Part shown: in pieces, positions 56,510-64,000 of the stretch
Position numbering within the stretch: the stretch's first letter is position 1
Layout of the letters: the number at the start of each line of letters is the position of its first letter
Assembly: GCA_021740645.1 (NCBI GenBank)
Contig: JAIOZL010000015.1
Coordinates: 21,833-85,832 of the forward strand
DNA length: 64,000 nt
From: Bacteroidales bacterium
GTDB taxonomy: Bacteria; Bacteroidota; Bacteroidia; Bacteroidales; JAADJA01
Direction of reading: 5' to 3'
Program-made: the position numbers and the translations under genes
Notes under the pieces: generated by a model
What the model was told of the DNA's origin: nothing
Databases searched by the model: none
The model's input: only the letters and a program-made list of their open reading frames with translations

Positions 56510-57853
56510 ATGAAAACAAGAGCAATTAAAGTATTAACCATATTTTTAGCCCTTATTTTAATTGAATTTTCCTGTAAAAAGAAAGAATCGAGTGACCCGG
56601 ATTTCTGGGATTTTGATATTAAACTGGAAATTAGCCCCCAAACCGGTTCAGTAGGAACTGAATTCACATTTAATGCTACAGGCTCGAAATATAACACAGG
56701 AAACAATAGCTATGTCCCCTGCGAATTTTTTAGTTGGGACTTCGACTATACAGGCCCTGAAGACATATTCTGGGATGTTGAGAAGTCAACAAACCCGGTT
56801 CAATACCATACATATGATTCACCTGGAACATATGAAATGGTTTTATTAGCACATGGTGCGGAAGAATCTGAGACGAGAACAAAAACCATAGTTGTAAGTG
56901 AGGACACAAATAATCCACCTATGGCATTTTTTACCATCACCCCTGATGAAGGATACCCATATATATTTCTCTTTACGTTTATTGCAGATGGATGTACAGA
57001 TCAGGAGGACCCGATTGATGCACTAGAGGTACGATGGGACTGGGAAAATGATGGGACATACGATACTGAATTTTCTCCTACAAAATATTATAATCACATT
57101 TATAATTACACCGGAGAAATAGAAGTTAAAATGCAGGTTAAAGATAGCGGAGGTTTGCTTGGAGAACTTATTCGCACTGTGACTGTGTTGGGGCCCGGGG
57201 GAGCACCCTGCCCGGGGACAGAAAGTGTAGATTACGGGAGCAAGTCATATACTACGGTACAAATCGGTAACCAATGCTGGTTAAATGAGAACCTCAATAT
57301 AGGTGAAATGATCCTCACAACTGAAAACCCTTCTCAAAATACACCTCTTGAGATCATAGAAAAATACTGTTATGATAATGATACTGAAATGTGCGAAGAT
57401 TATGGTGGCTTGTATAGCTGGAATGAAATGATGCAATATGTGGAAAATGAAGGTGCTAAGGGAATATGTCCTGAGGGTTGGCATATACCCACAGATGAAG
57501 ACTGGAAAAAACTGGAAGGGGCTATTGACAGCCAGTTTGGATATCCCGATCCGGAATGGGATAAAGAAAGTGAATATCGTGGATTTGATATTGGCTGGAA
57601 TATTAGAAGCCAAACAGTATGGGCAATAGGTAGCGGTGGTTATGATAAGTTTGGGTTTGGAGCCCTGGGTGGAGGGCGAAGATATTATGGAGGCTCTGCG
57701 GAACACCTCGGGATGAGAGGATATTTTTGGACGTCATCGAAAAAGGATGAAACTCATATATGGTGCAGATGGACAAGTGGCAATGCGCTCATGGCAAGAG
57801 TTGCCGATAATAGAAATATGGGATACAGCGTACGGTGTTTAAAAAACGACTAA
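56510..57853 (+). CDS. PKD-FISUMP lipoprotein (first of two)
   Basis: Surface lipoprotein of 447 residues. The signal ends at a lipobox IEFSCKKK (Cys24 if the ATG at 56510 is used). Two PKD-type beta-sandwich domains follow (about 35-130 and 135-230), with SWDFDYTG and WDWENDGTYDTEFSP. The C-terminal ~210 residues are a FISUMP domain (Fib_succ_major), with QIGNQCWLNENL, CPEGWHIPTDEDWK, FGALGGGRRY and GYSVRCLK. The domain is common in large numbers in Bacteroidota and Fibrobacteres surface proteins; the function is unknown. The ATG is preferred over the upstream TTG at 56486, given the promoter and signal. Confidence 0.88.
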   Translation: MKTRAIKVLTIFLALILIEFSCKKKESSDPDFWDFDIKLEISPQTGSVGTEFTFNATGSKYNTGNNSYVPCEFFSWDFDYTGPEDIFWDVEKSTNPVQYHTYDSPGTYEMVLLAHGAEESETRTKTIVVSEDTNNPPMAFFTITPDEGYPYIFLFTFIADGCTDQEDPIDALEVRWDWENDGTYDTEFSPTKYYNHIYNYTGEIEVKMQVKDSGGLLGELIRTVTVLGPGGAPCPGTESVDYGSKSYTTVQIGNQCWLNENLNIGEMILTTENPSQNTPLEIIEKYCYDNDTEMCEDYGGLYSWNEMMQYVENEGAKGICPEGWHIPTDEDWKKLEGAIDSQFGYPDPEWDKESEYRGFDIGWNIRSQTVWAIGSGGYDKFGFGALGGGRRYYGGSAEHLGMRGYFWTSSKKDETHIWCRWTSGNALMARVADNRNMGYSVRCLKND

Positions 57854-57917
57854 GTTCAATTTGAAAGTTTTGAAATTGTTAAACATATTAAACCACAGCA
57901 ACATCATTCATAATATT

Positions 57918-59282
57918 ATGCCTATGAAATCCTATATTTATAAGTACATGATCTTACTTCTTGCTATAATAAGTATGGCGACAGAATGCAACAAAGAGAA
58001 AGGGGACTACACCGCATACATCTTCTCAGATTTCACCATTTCACCCGAAACAGGCCCGGCTTACACCACCTTTACGTTTGATGGCAGCGATTCGCACTAT
58101 TTTTCAGATCTTGAAGGTATTAATACGGAGTATGATATTGACATCAGATGGGACTTTGATTATACCGGTGAGGATGATGTATTTTGGGATACGGAGTTTT
58201 CGAAGAATGATATCACCACCCATGAATATACTATAGCAGGCAATTATGTAGTCGTAATGCAGGCCGGTCATAATAGTATATATGAAACCAAATCAAAAAC
58301 TCTGATTGTTACCGAAACGGCAAATACTCCCCCTATTGCTGTGATTAATGTCGAGCCACTAGAAGTATTCATCGGGGAAGAGGTTAGTTTGGATGCTGGC
58401 CTATGCTGGGACAACGAAGATCCCTCTGAATTGCTTGAAGTTCGCTGGGACTGGGAAAACGACGGTAATTACGATACTGAATATACTACCAGCAAACAAG
58501 AGAGTCATACTTATTCAGAGCCCGGAAGCTACACCATAAAATTACAGGTAAAAGATAGCGGGGAACTAACAGGTGAAACCACACAGGATATTACAGTCAT
58601 GGGACCGGGAGGTGAGCCATGCCCTGGCATACCCGTTGTTACCGACATTGAAGGAAATGAATACAATACAGTTCTGATAGGTAACCAGTGCTGGATGAAA
58701 GAGAATTTAAAGACCACCTTTTATAACGACGCCATGCCCATTGTTAATGTTGAAGATGGTAATGATTGGTTTTGGTTAACGATTGGGGGGTACGCCTGGT
58801 TCGACAATGATATATCATGGAGAGATAAATATGGAGCACTTTATAACTATTATGCTGTAGCAAATCCAGGAGGGCTCTGTCCAACAGGATGGCACATACC
58901 TACAAAGGAGGATTTTGACGGATTAATGGCATTCATTGGGGGAAGCCCTGACGACGGCGTAAAAATCAAATCCTGCCGGCAGGTAAACTCCACTTTGGGT
59001 GATGAATGCAATACCACAGAGCATCCCCGTTGGATGGACTATTCAATAGGACAGGGCACAGATAATTATGGATTTTCCGGCTTACCCGCAGGGCAACGGG
59101 TATATTGGAATAATAGTGCGTTCGAGGCAATTGGCAGCAGTGCCTCCTGGTGGTCATCTACCGAAACACCTGACCCAGAACAACGGTCATATTACCTAAA
59201 CCTTTCACACGAGGGGAATGTCAACATTTTGACCAACGGTTTTGTATTTGGATACAGTGTTCGTTGCATAAAGGACCAATAG
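57918..59282 (+). CDS. PKD-FISUMP lipoprotein (second of two)
   Basis: Paralogue of the preceding gene. The signal peptide ends in a lipobox-like MATECNKE. Two PKD domains (WDFDYTGEDDVFWD, WDWENDGNYDTEY) lead to a FISUMP domain with LIGNQCWMKENL, CPTGWHIPTKEDFD, FSGLPAGQRVYW and GYSVRCIK. The frame is open from a TTG at 57861, but the ATG at 57918 gives a normal signal peptide. It follows the first gene after about 64 bases with no promoter seen between, so both probably share a transcript. Confidence 0.87.
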   Translation: MPMKSYIYKYMILLLAIISMATECNKEKGDYTAYIFSDFTISPETGPAYTTFTFDGSDSHYFSDLEGINTEYDIDIRWDFDYTGEDDVFWDTEFSKNDITTHEYTIAGNYVVVMQAGHNSIYETKSKTLIVTETANTPPIAVINVEPLEVFIGEEVSLDAGLCWDNEDPSELLEVRWDWENDGNYDTEYTTSKQESHTYSEPGSYTIKLQVKDSGELTGETTQDITVMGPGGEPCPGIPVVTDIEGNEYNTVLIGNQCWMKENLKTTFYNDAMPIVNVEDGNDWFWLTIGGYAWFDNDISWRDKYGALYNYYAVANPGGLCPTGWHIPTKEDFDGLMAFIGGSPDDGVKIKSCRQVNSTLGDECNTTEHPRWMDYSIGQGTDNYGFSGLPAGQRVYWNNSAFEAIGSSASWWSSTETPDPEQRSYYLNLSHEGNVNILTNGFVFGYSVRCIKDQ

Positions 59283-59374
59283 TTTCGTCCAGTGCATATA
59301 AATACTTTCATCACTAAACAAAAGCACCTTTTTGGAATAAACACAGAAACTATAAAAAACCTAAATAGATACAT

Positions 59375-59725
59375 TCATTTTTCCTTTCCACCGACCCACC
59401 ATAACAGAATACCGGGAATGAGAAAAGGCAAACCATAGATCAATGCAGCTATAGTATCTTTTGCACCACCATGGTAAAACATATTCGTGGCAAGCAAGAA
59501 ACCTGAAAAGGCCAATACAAGGCCTCCTTCTTTGGGCTTCCAAAAACTGAAAAAATATCCAAAAACTGCAAATGCCATTAATAGCAGCATTGTTTTCAAC
59601 TGAATATTATCCGTACTGAAAATATCAGGAAAACCTTCACCAAATATAAATACTCCAAAAAAGAGGATCGCCAAACCTGTAATGATCAGGGCCAGGGCTT
59701 TGACTATTGTTTTAGTTTTTTTCAT
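59375..59725 (-). CDS. small hypothetical membrane protein
   Basis: A 116-residue protein with four hydrophobic helices (about 8-30, 42-62, 68-85 and 92-110). I do not recognise a family firmly; the pattern is that of small DUF membrane proteins of Bacteroidota. The ATG at 59725 is chosen because the upstream extension, to 59773, would be encoded by the heptamer repeat. It follows the S9 peptidase gene on the same strand after 75 bases. Confidence 0.7.
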   Translation of the reverse strand: MKKTKTIVKALALIITGLAILFFGVFIFGEGFPDIFSTDNIQLKTMLLLMAFAVFGYFFSFWKPKEGGLVLAFSGFLLATNMFYHGGAKDTIAALIYGLPFLIPGILLWWVGGKEK

Positions 59726-59736
59726 AAGATAGCGAT

Positions 59737-59798
59737 GTTCAGAGTTTGTGTTTTGGGTTCCGTGTTTTTGCAAAACCCAGAACCCAAAACACGGAACT
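59737..59798. repeat. inverted pair of heptamer arrays
   Basis: Seven 7-base units: three of the type GTTTTGG/GTTCCGT/GTTTTTG, then four of the type CAAAACC/CAGAACC/CAAAACA/CGGAAC. The two halves are inverted relative to each other and could form two mutually exclusive hairpins. Confidence 0.75.
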
Positions 59799-59800
59799 TT

Positions 59801-61903
59801 TTATTTCAGCCATTTATCCAACCAGGCAAAAAATGTCCGTTGCCACAGAATTCCATTCTGAGGTTGAAGTACCCAATGATTTTCATCCGGGAAATGCAGG
59901 TATTGGGCTGGAACATCATTCAGTATGGCCCCATTAAAAGCAGTCATCCCCTGGGTAAATACCACCCGGTAGTCGAGCTCACCATGAATAATAAGGATTG
60001 GGGTATCCCAATTTTGAACCAGTTTGTGTGGTGAGTGGGCATAAGCATCCATAGCCACTTTATTGTCTTTTTCCCAGAAAGCCCCGCCTTTATCCCAATT
60101 CTCGAACCACATCTCTTCGGTTTCAAGGTATTGGGCTTCTTCATTGAAGATGCCATCATGTGCAATAAATGCACTAAATCTTCCTTCGTGAATACCTGCA
60201 AGATAGTATACTGCATACCCCCCGGCGCTGGCACCCACTGCTCCTAATTTTGTCTCATCGATAAAAGGTTCTTTAGCCATCTCATCAATAGCAGTTAAAT
60301 AGTCCTGCATACTTTTCCCGTGATAATCACCACTGATCTGTTCCTGCCATGCCTGCCCGAAACCTGAAACTCCTCTCCTGTTTGGAGCTACAATAATATA
60401 ATCGTTGGCGGCCATGATCTGGTAGTTCCAGCGGTAGTGGAAATTCTGGCTCAATGGCCCTTGTGGCCCACCCTTACAATAAAGCAATGCAGGATATTTC
60501 TTAGCCGGATCAAAATGAGGTGGGTAAATGATCATTGTTAACATATCTTCACCATCAAAGGTTTTCATCCATCGTTCTTCCACCTTACCCATTACTAGCT
60601 GATCGAGCAGATCCTTATTGGTAAAGGTGATTTGCCTTGCTTCCCCATTAGTTGGATCCACGGCGAACAACTCTGTGGGCATCGACATGGAATTTAGTGC
60701 GGCCACCAGTTTTTCACCCACTTCCGATACTGATTTATAGTCATGCAGCCCTTCGGTAAGCTTTGTAATAAGCCCATCGCTCACTGTATATTGATAGATT
60801 TGGAAAGTACCATGCCAATCGCTTGTAAAATAGAGAGATTTACTATCTGAAGCCCAGGAAAGGCTCCCCACATTCTGATCGAAACCTTTGCTGGCATAGG
60901 TTTTTTCCCATGTAGAAGTATTGACAATAAAGAGCCTGTTTTGATCTGATTCATAACCATCTCTTTCCATACTTTCCCAGGCTATGTAGTTGCCGTCAGG
61001 AGAATAAAGGGGACTTACGTCAAAGCCCATCATCCCTGCCGTTAAATTCATTGTTTCCCCGTTTTCCAGGTTATACAAATAGATATCTGAGTTTGTAGAC
61101 AATGTAGCCGCTTTGCCCGTAAGTTTTTTAGAAGTATAGGCTATGGTTTTTCCATCAGCACTCCAGTTGATTTGTTCAATTCCACCAAAAGGCGATAGAG
61201 GAGAATCGTACACTTCACCTTTCATAATATCCTGTTCATTTGATAGTTTAGTTCCATCAAAATCGGCTATAAAAACATGGCTGTAATTTTCTACCCAGTG
61301 GTCCCAATGCCTGTACATCAGGTCATCCATCAGTTTACCAGATGCCTTTGGCAAACCTTCATACAGATTTTCAAATTTATTCTGGATCGGAATTTCTTTG
61401 GTATAAAGGATCTTTGTTTGATCCGGTGAATATTTGAAGCCTGTAATTCCCCCCTCGATATCAGAAATCATGCTCCGTCCTGTACCATCAGGATTCATTT
61501 CCCAAAATTGGACCGTACCACTTTCAGCACAAAGAAATCCTATTTTTTTGCCATCAGGGCGCCAAAGTTCATTGAATTCACTTTTAGCAGAGTGGGTTAT
61601 TTGATTCGCATTCTCACCATTAATATCCACCACATACAATTCCCTGTTTCCTTTATTCTGTTCAATTGAATAATATGAAACCCCATAGAGAATAGTTCCA
61701 CCGTCAGGAGATACTTCATGACCACTAACTCTCCCAAAAGCCCATAAAGCTTCGGGTGTCATCCGGTCAGATTCAAGCTGGAGATCAGGTTTGCTGATGA
61801 TTTCCTGTTTTTCTGTATTCGCATCCTCATTAGCTGGCATATCGCATGAACCAACAATTAAACACAGAATAAAAAAAAGGATTAGAGAACTTAATTTTTT
61901 CAT
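59801..61903 (-). CDS. S9 family peptidase (DPP IV/acylaminoacyl-peptidase type), lipoprotein
   Basis: Serine peptidase of 700 residues with a lipoprotein signal (CLIVGSC, Cys20). The N-terminal ~440 residues are a WD-like propeller of TolB/DPP IV type. The alpha/beta hydrolase domain has Ser559 in GASAGG, Asp644 in HGELDYRV and His676 in PDENHWVLQP. The propeller region with MNPDGTG and YSPDGNYIAWES shows the repeat pattern. It should cleave dipeptides or acylated residues from peptides in the envelope. It stands apart from the other S9 peptidase (2329-4467), which is of the prolyl oligopeptidase subgroup. Confidence 0.94.
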   Translation of the reverse strand: MKKLSSLILFFILCLIVGSCDMPANEDANTEKQEIISKPDLQLESDRMTPEALWAFGRVSGHEVSPDGGTILYGVSYYSIEQNKGNRELYVVDINGENANQITHSAKSEFNELWRPDGKKIGFLCAESGTVQFWEMNPDGTGRSMISDIEGGITGFKYSPDQTKILYTKEIPIQNKFENLYEGLPKASGKLMDDLMYRHWDHWVENYSHVFIADFDGTKLSNEQDIMKGEVYDSPLSPFGGIEQINWSADGKTIAYTSKKLTGKAATLSTNSDIYLYNLENGETMNLTAGMMGFDVSPLYSPDGNYIAWESMERDGYESDQNRLFIVNTSTWEKTYASKGFDQNVGSLSWASDSKSLYFTSDWHGTFQIYQYTVSDGLITKLTEGLHDYKSVSEVGEKLVAALNSMSMPTELFAVDPTNGEARQITFTNKDLLDQLVMGKVEERWMKTFDGEDMLTMIIYPPHFDPAKKYPALLYCKGGPQGPLSQNFHYRWNYQIMAANDYIIVAPNRRGVSGFGQAWQEQISGDYHGKSMQDYLTAIDEMAKEPFIDETKLGAVGASAGGYAVYYLAGIHEGRFSAFIAHDGIFNEEAQYLETEEMWFENWDKGGAFWEKDNKVAMDAYAHSPHKLVQNWDTPILIIHGELDYRVVFTQGMTAFNGAILNDVPAQYLHFPDENHWVLQPQNGILWQRTFFAWLDKWLK

Positions 61904-62180
61904 GATAATTTATTTAGGTGATACAATTAGTAAAGTTCATGGCGAATTTAACAAAATAAGGAATACCAGATAAAAAAATAGCCTGGAAAGTCAAGTAATT
62001 CAAAATCAATAGCTGTGCCTTTGCTATCCGATATTGTAGAGTAAATTCAAATAGAGGCTGCCTAGATATTTAAAAAAATATTAAACGAAACTTGTAACAT
62101 TTAAAACATGGTTTTGGTATAAACCCACATATTTGGCATCAAATGCCTTACATTAACAAGAGATTAATTAAAAGTTTTTT

Positions 62181-63041
62181 ATGAAAAAGATTAGTTTTAA
62201 TGTAATTACTACTGTAATAATCCTATTAACTGTCTCCCTAAACTTTGTTCATGGAAATTCAAACATACAGGATGATGAAGACCTCAACAAAGGGGTTACT
62301 GTGTCTCCTTCAAATTTGAAGTTTAATGTGGGGCCTGGAAAAACTACAACGAAAAACATTAAGGTCTCTAATTACACAAGTGTTACACAAAAATTCAGGA
62401 TTATTTATAACGACTTTGACATAAGTAATGACGGCAAAAGCACTTTTATGGAATCGGGCAAAAGTGCCTACTCATTATCAAAATTCGTAAATATATCCCC
62501 CACTTTTATTGAGATCGCACCCGGAACCGCTAAAGATGTAACAGTTACCGTAACTATTCCATCCGGACCTGAAGGGCTTAAGGCAGCATGGGGAGTAATC
62601 CTTATTGAGCAGATGGAAGAGAAAAAGGTGCTTGATCCGGGCAATAACTCTGGAAATACCGTGGCATTTGGTATCACTCCTACGTATGCATTTGGTATAT
62701 GGATTTACCAGAACCCGCCACAGGTTGAAAACATGCTGGTAGATATCACTAATTTCTACTATGAAACAAAAGATTCAACAAGACTGCTTTATTTAAATGT
62801 AGAAAACAAAGGAGATGGCATTTCTTTTTGCAATGCTTATGTAGAATTAGCTCACCTAAAAACAGGAGATCAGGAAATATTAGGTGGTAAAAGATACACA
62901 ATTCTACCAGGATATAAGCGCAGCTTTATTTTTGAACTTTCTCCTGAATTAGAAGCTGGAAGTTACTCTGCCGTTGGGGTATTGGATTACAACAGCGAAG
63001 AAGAATTAGTAGCAGCAGAACTTGATTTCACGATTGAATAA
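62181..63041 (+). CDS. exported Ig-fold protein (DUF916/PapD-like pattern)
   Basis: Exported protein of 286 residues with a signal peptide (about 1-25, ending in VHGN). Two beta-rich domains follow. The first (about 36-135) reads VSPSNLKFNVGPGKTTTKNI, VTQKFRIIYND and VTVTVTIPSGPEG, a pattern of an immunoglobulin-like chaperone or of the DUF916 N-terminal domain. The second (about 175-286) has YLNVENKGDG and AYVELAHL. Both domains look like the two-domain proteins that accompany major surface-layer or WxL-like proteins. The next gene (63260) encodes a long exported protein, which fits a chaperone or anchor partner. Confidence 0.65.
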   Translation: MKKISFNVITTVIILLTVSLNFVHGNSNIQDDEDLNKGVTVSPSNLKFNVGPGKTTTKNIKVSNYTSVTQKFRIIYNDFDISNDGKSTFMESGKSAYSLSKFVNISPTFIEIAPGTAKDVTVTVTIPSGPEGLKAAWGVILIEQMEEKKVLDPGNNSGNTVAFGITPTYAFGIWIYQNPPQVENMLVDITNFYYETKDSTRLLYLNVENKGDGISFCNAYVELAHLKTGDQEILGGKRYTILPGYKRSFIFELSPELEAGSYSAVGVLDYNSEEELVAAELDFTIE

Positions 63042-63259
63042 TTCTGCAATAAGAACTGCTTTTTATAAACAGTCCCGAAATAAGCAACCGATCACATTTA
63101 TATATATGCAAGAAAACAAGATTAAACTTAAGAATGCCAAAACATGAAAGGAGGTACCATTAGAAAAACAACATTAAAATTCACGAGGATTTACCCCACG
63201 TAAAAAAATAATAATTCACTATTAATTTAACTCTTTATTAATTTAATTTTTTTAGAACT

Positions 63260-64000
63260 ATGAAACGTAAAATTTTCATGTTAGCTGTACTCAGCTTAGT
63301 ATTTGGATTACAAAGTGGCCTTTTCGCTCAGTTACAAGACGAAAAGTCAGTATCCATCACAATGGACCTGCAACCTATCCTTCAACTGGATATGGAAACT
63401 GCAGATCAAATCGAATTCGTATTTGATGATATCAAAGATTATTATGCTGGTATCACAAAATACGGTGCTACAATCTTAAAGGTGAGCTCAACTGTTAGCT
63501 GGGATTTATATGCTGTAGGTCGTTCCAATGGATCAACCGGAGCAGAATTCTGGGATCAGGTAATTGACTATGGTTCAGGAACAGGAACCAATGCCATTAA
63601 CGAGATTCCTCTCAGTGCTGTTGAATTACATCAGTCACAGCCTAACAATGGTGCAGGTGGTATAGGTATTACTGCTACCTATATCGACTATTCAACTCCA
63701 TTCCCGGCTTCAAACGTTCACAACGGTGCAAACAGCCTTTATGTGAATAACGGAACACTTACTCCTCCAACTGTTGCCGACAAATATATTGCTGGTCACT
63801 CAGGTGTTACTGCAATTGGTGACGATGCTATGGAAGGTGGTTCTTATCTGACAGCAGGTGGTTATACCAGTAATTATTACTATGTAATGGATTACAGGTT
63901 ATTACCAGGGTTACCTGCTATCTTCCCTAATGCTTATGACGCTGACGCTGCAACTGCAGAAGACTTAGTAACTGTTAATGGTGCTGCAAGTTATGCAGAA
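63260..64000 (+). CDS. exported, probably abundant surface protein (partial)
   Basis: A gene open from its ATG at 63260 to the window end (247 codons with no stop), so it is cut here. The signal peptide is about 22-24 residues (ends SGLFAQ). The mature part is rich in Gly, Ala, Thr, Ser, Asn and Tyr, and poor in Lys and Arg, with SVSWDLYAVGRSNG and Gly/Ser/Thr-rich stretches. Codon choice leans to GGT, GCT and GAC, unlike neighbours, which is typical of a highly expressed gene. It may be a structural surface or fibre protein. The preceding Ig-fold gene is a likely partner. Confidence 0.7.
   Translation, partial: MKRKIFMLAVLSLVFGLQSGLFAQLQDEKSVSITMDLQPILQLDMETADQIEFVFDDIKDYYAGITKYGATILKVSSTVSWDLYAVGRSNGSTGAEFWDQVIDYGSGTGTNAINEIPLSAVELHQSQPNNGAGGIGITATYIDYSTPFPASNVHNGANSLYVNNGTLTPPTVADKYIAGHSGVTAIGDDAMEGGSYLTAGGYTSNYYYVMDYRLLPGLPAIFPNAYDADAATAEDLVTVNGAASYAE

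Overview
The window looks like a chromosomal segment of a Bacteroidota bacterium, probably a free-living, sediment- or gut-type member of the Bacteroidales/Marinilabiliales. The reasons are: several families largely confined to this phylum (DUF4290, DUF6427, DUF4476, FISUMP lipoproteins, a Rho with a long inserted linker); repeated promoter elements of the Bacteroidota form TAnnTTTG, some with a TTTG about 18-20 bases upstream; few Shine-Dalgarno sequences; and A/T-rich DNA with AT-rich leaders. No rRNA, tRNA, CRISPR array, prophage or complete insertion sequence was seen. Most of the window is ordinary core metabolism and envelope biology, with small accessory patches between the operons.

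Layout. 0-10 kb: a TMTC-like membrane/TPR protein, a lipoprotein prolyl oligopeptidase, a YD-repeat-like protein whose start lies on an A9 tract, gyrB, an NtrC-type regulator and an orphan HPt protein. 10-16 kb: a three-gene biotin-dependent carboxylase operon (carboxylase, carrier, carboxyltransferase; probably propionyl-CoA carboxylase) and rho. 16-20 kb: an O-antigen ligase-like polymerase with two tandem Wzz-like chain-length proteins, whose reading frames could be joined by a slip on an A10 tract. 20-26 kb: LolE-type permease, secreted endonuclease/exonuclease/phosphatase protein, a duplicated DUF559 unit, a CNNM/CorC-like protein and an exported C1 peptidase. 26-31 kb: gatE-gatD, the archaeal-type Glu-tRNA(Gln) amidotransferase, then GAPDH. 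31-38 kb: a four-helix-bundle protein bracketed by heptamer arrays, M20 dipeptidase, DUF2007 protein, PatB-like lyase coupled to a possible nuclease, a truncated LytTR protein, an AAA-type ATPase and a TerB-DnaJ protein. 38-41 kb: a two-gene saccharopine pathway (lysine-ketoglutarate reductase and saccharopine dehydrogenase). 41-47 kb: DUF4476, DUF4290, murA, purD, DUF6427, rnhB. 47-56 kb: two paralogous TPR histidine kinases, then an FMN riboswitch and ribD-ribE-ribBA-ribH. 56-64 kb: an intergenic region with a possible small RNA, two PKD-FISUMP lipoproteins, a small membrane protein, a lipoprotein S9 peptidase, an Ig-fold exported protein, and an exported, probably abundant protein cut by the window end.

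Functional threads. Lysine, propionyl-CoA and peptide breakdown (two S9 peptidases, exported C1 peptidase, M20 dipeptidase, saccharopine pathway, carboxylase) suggest growth on protein. Signalling is represented by TPR kinases, an NtrC regulator and an HPt protein with no cognate partners next to them. The most unusual items are the archaeal-type GatDE pair, the two poly-A tracts at which a one-base slip would restore or fuse reading frames, the promoter-carrying tandem DUF559 duplication, the 7-base-period arrays in at least four intergenic regions, and the promoter-terminator pair that delimits a possible ~120-nt RNA.
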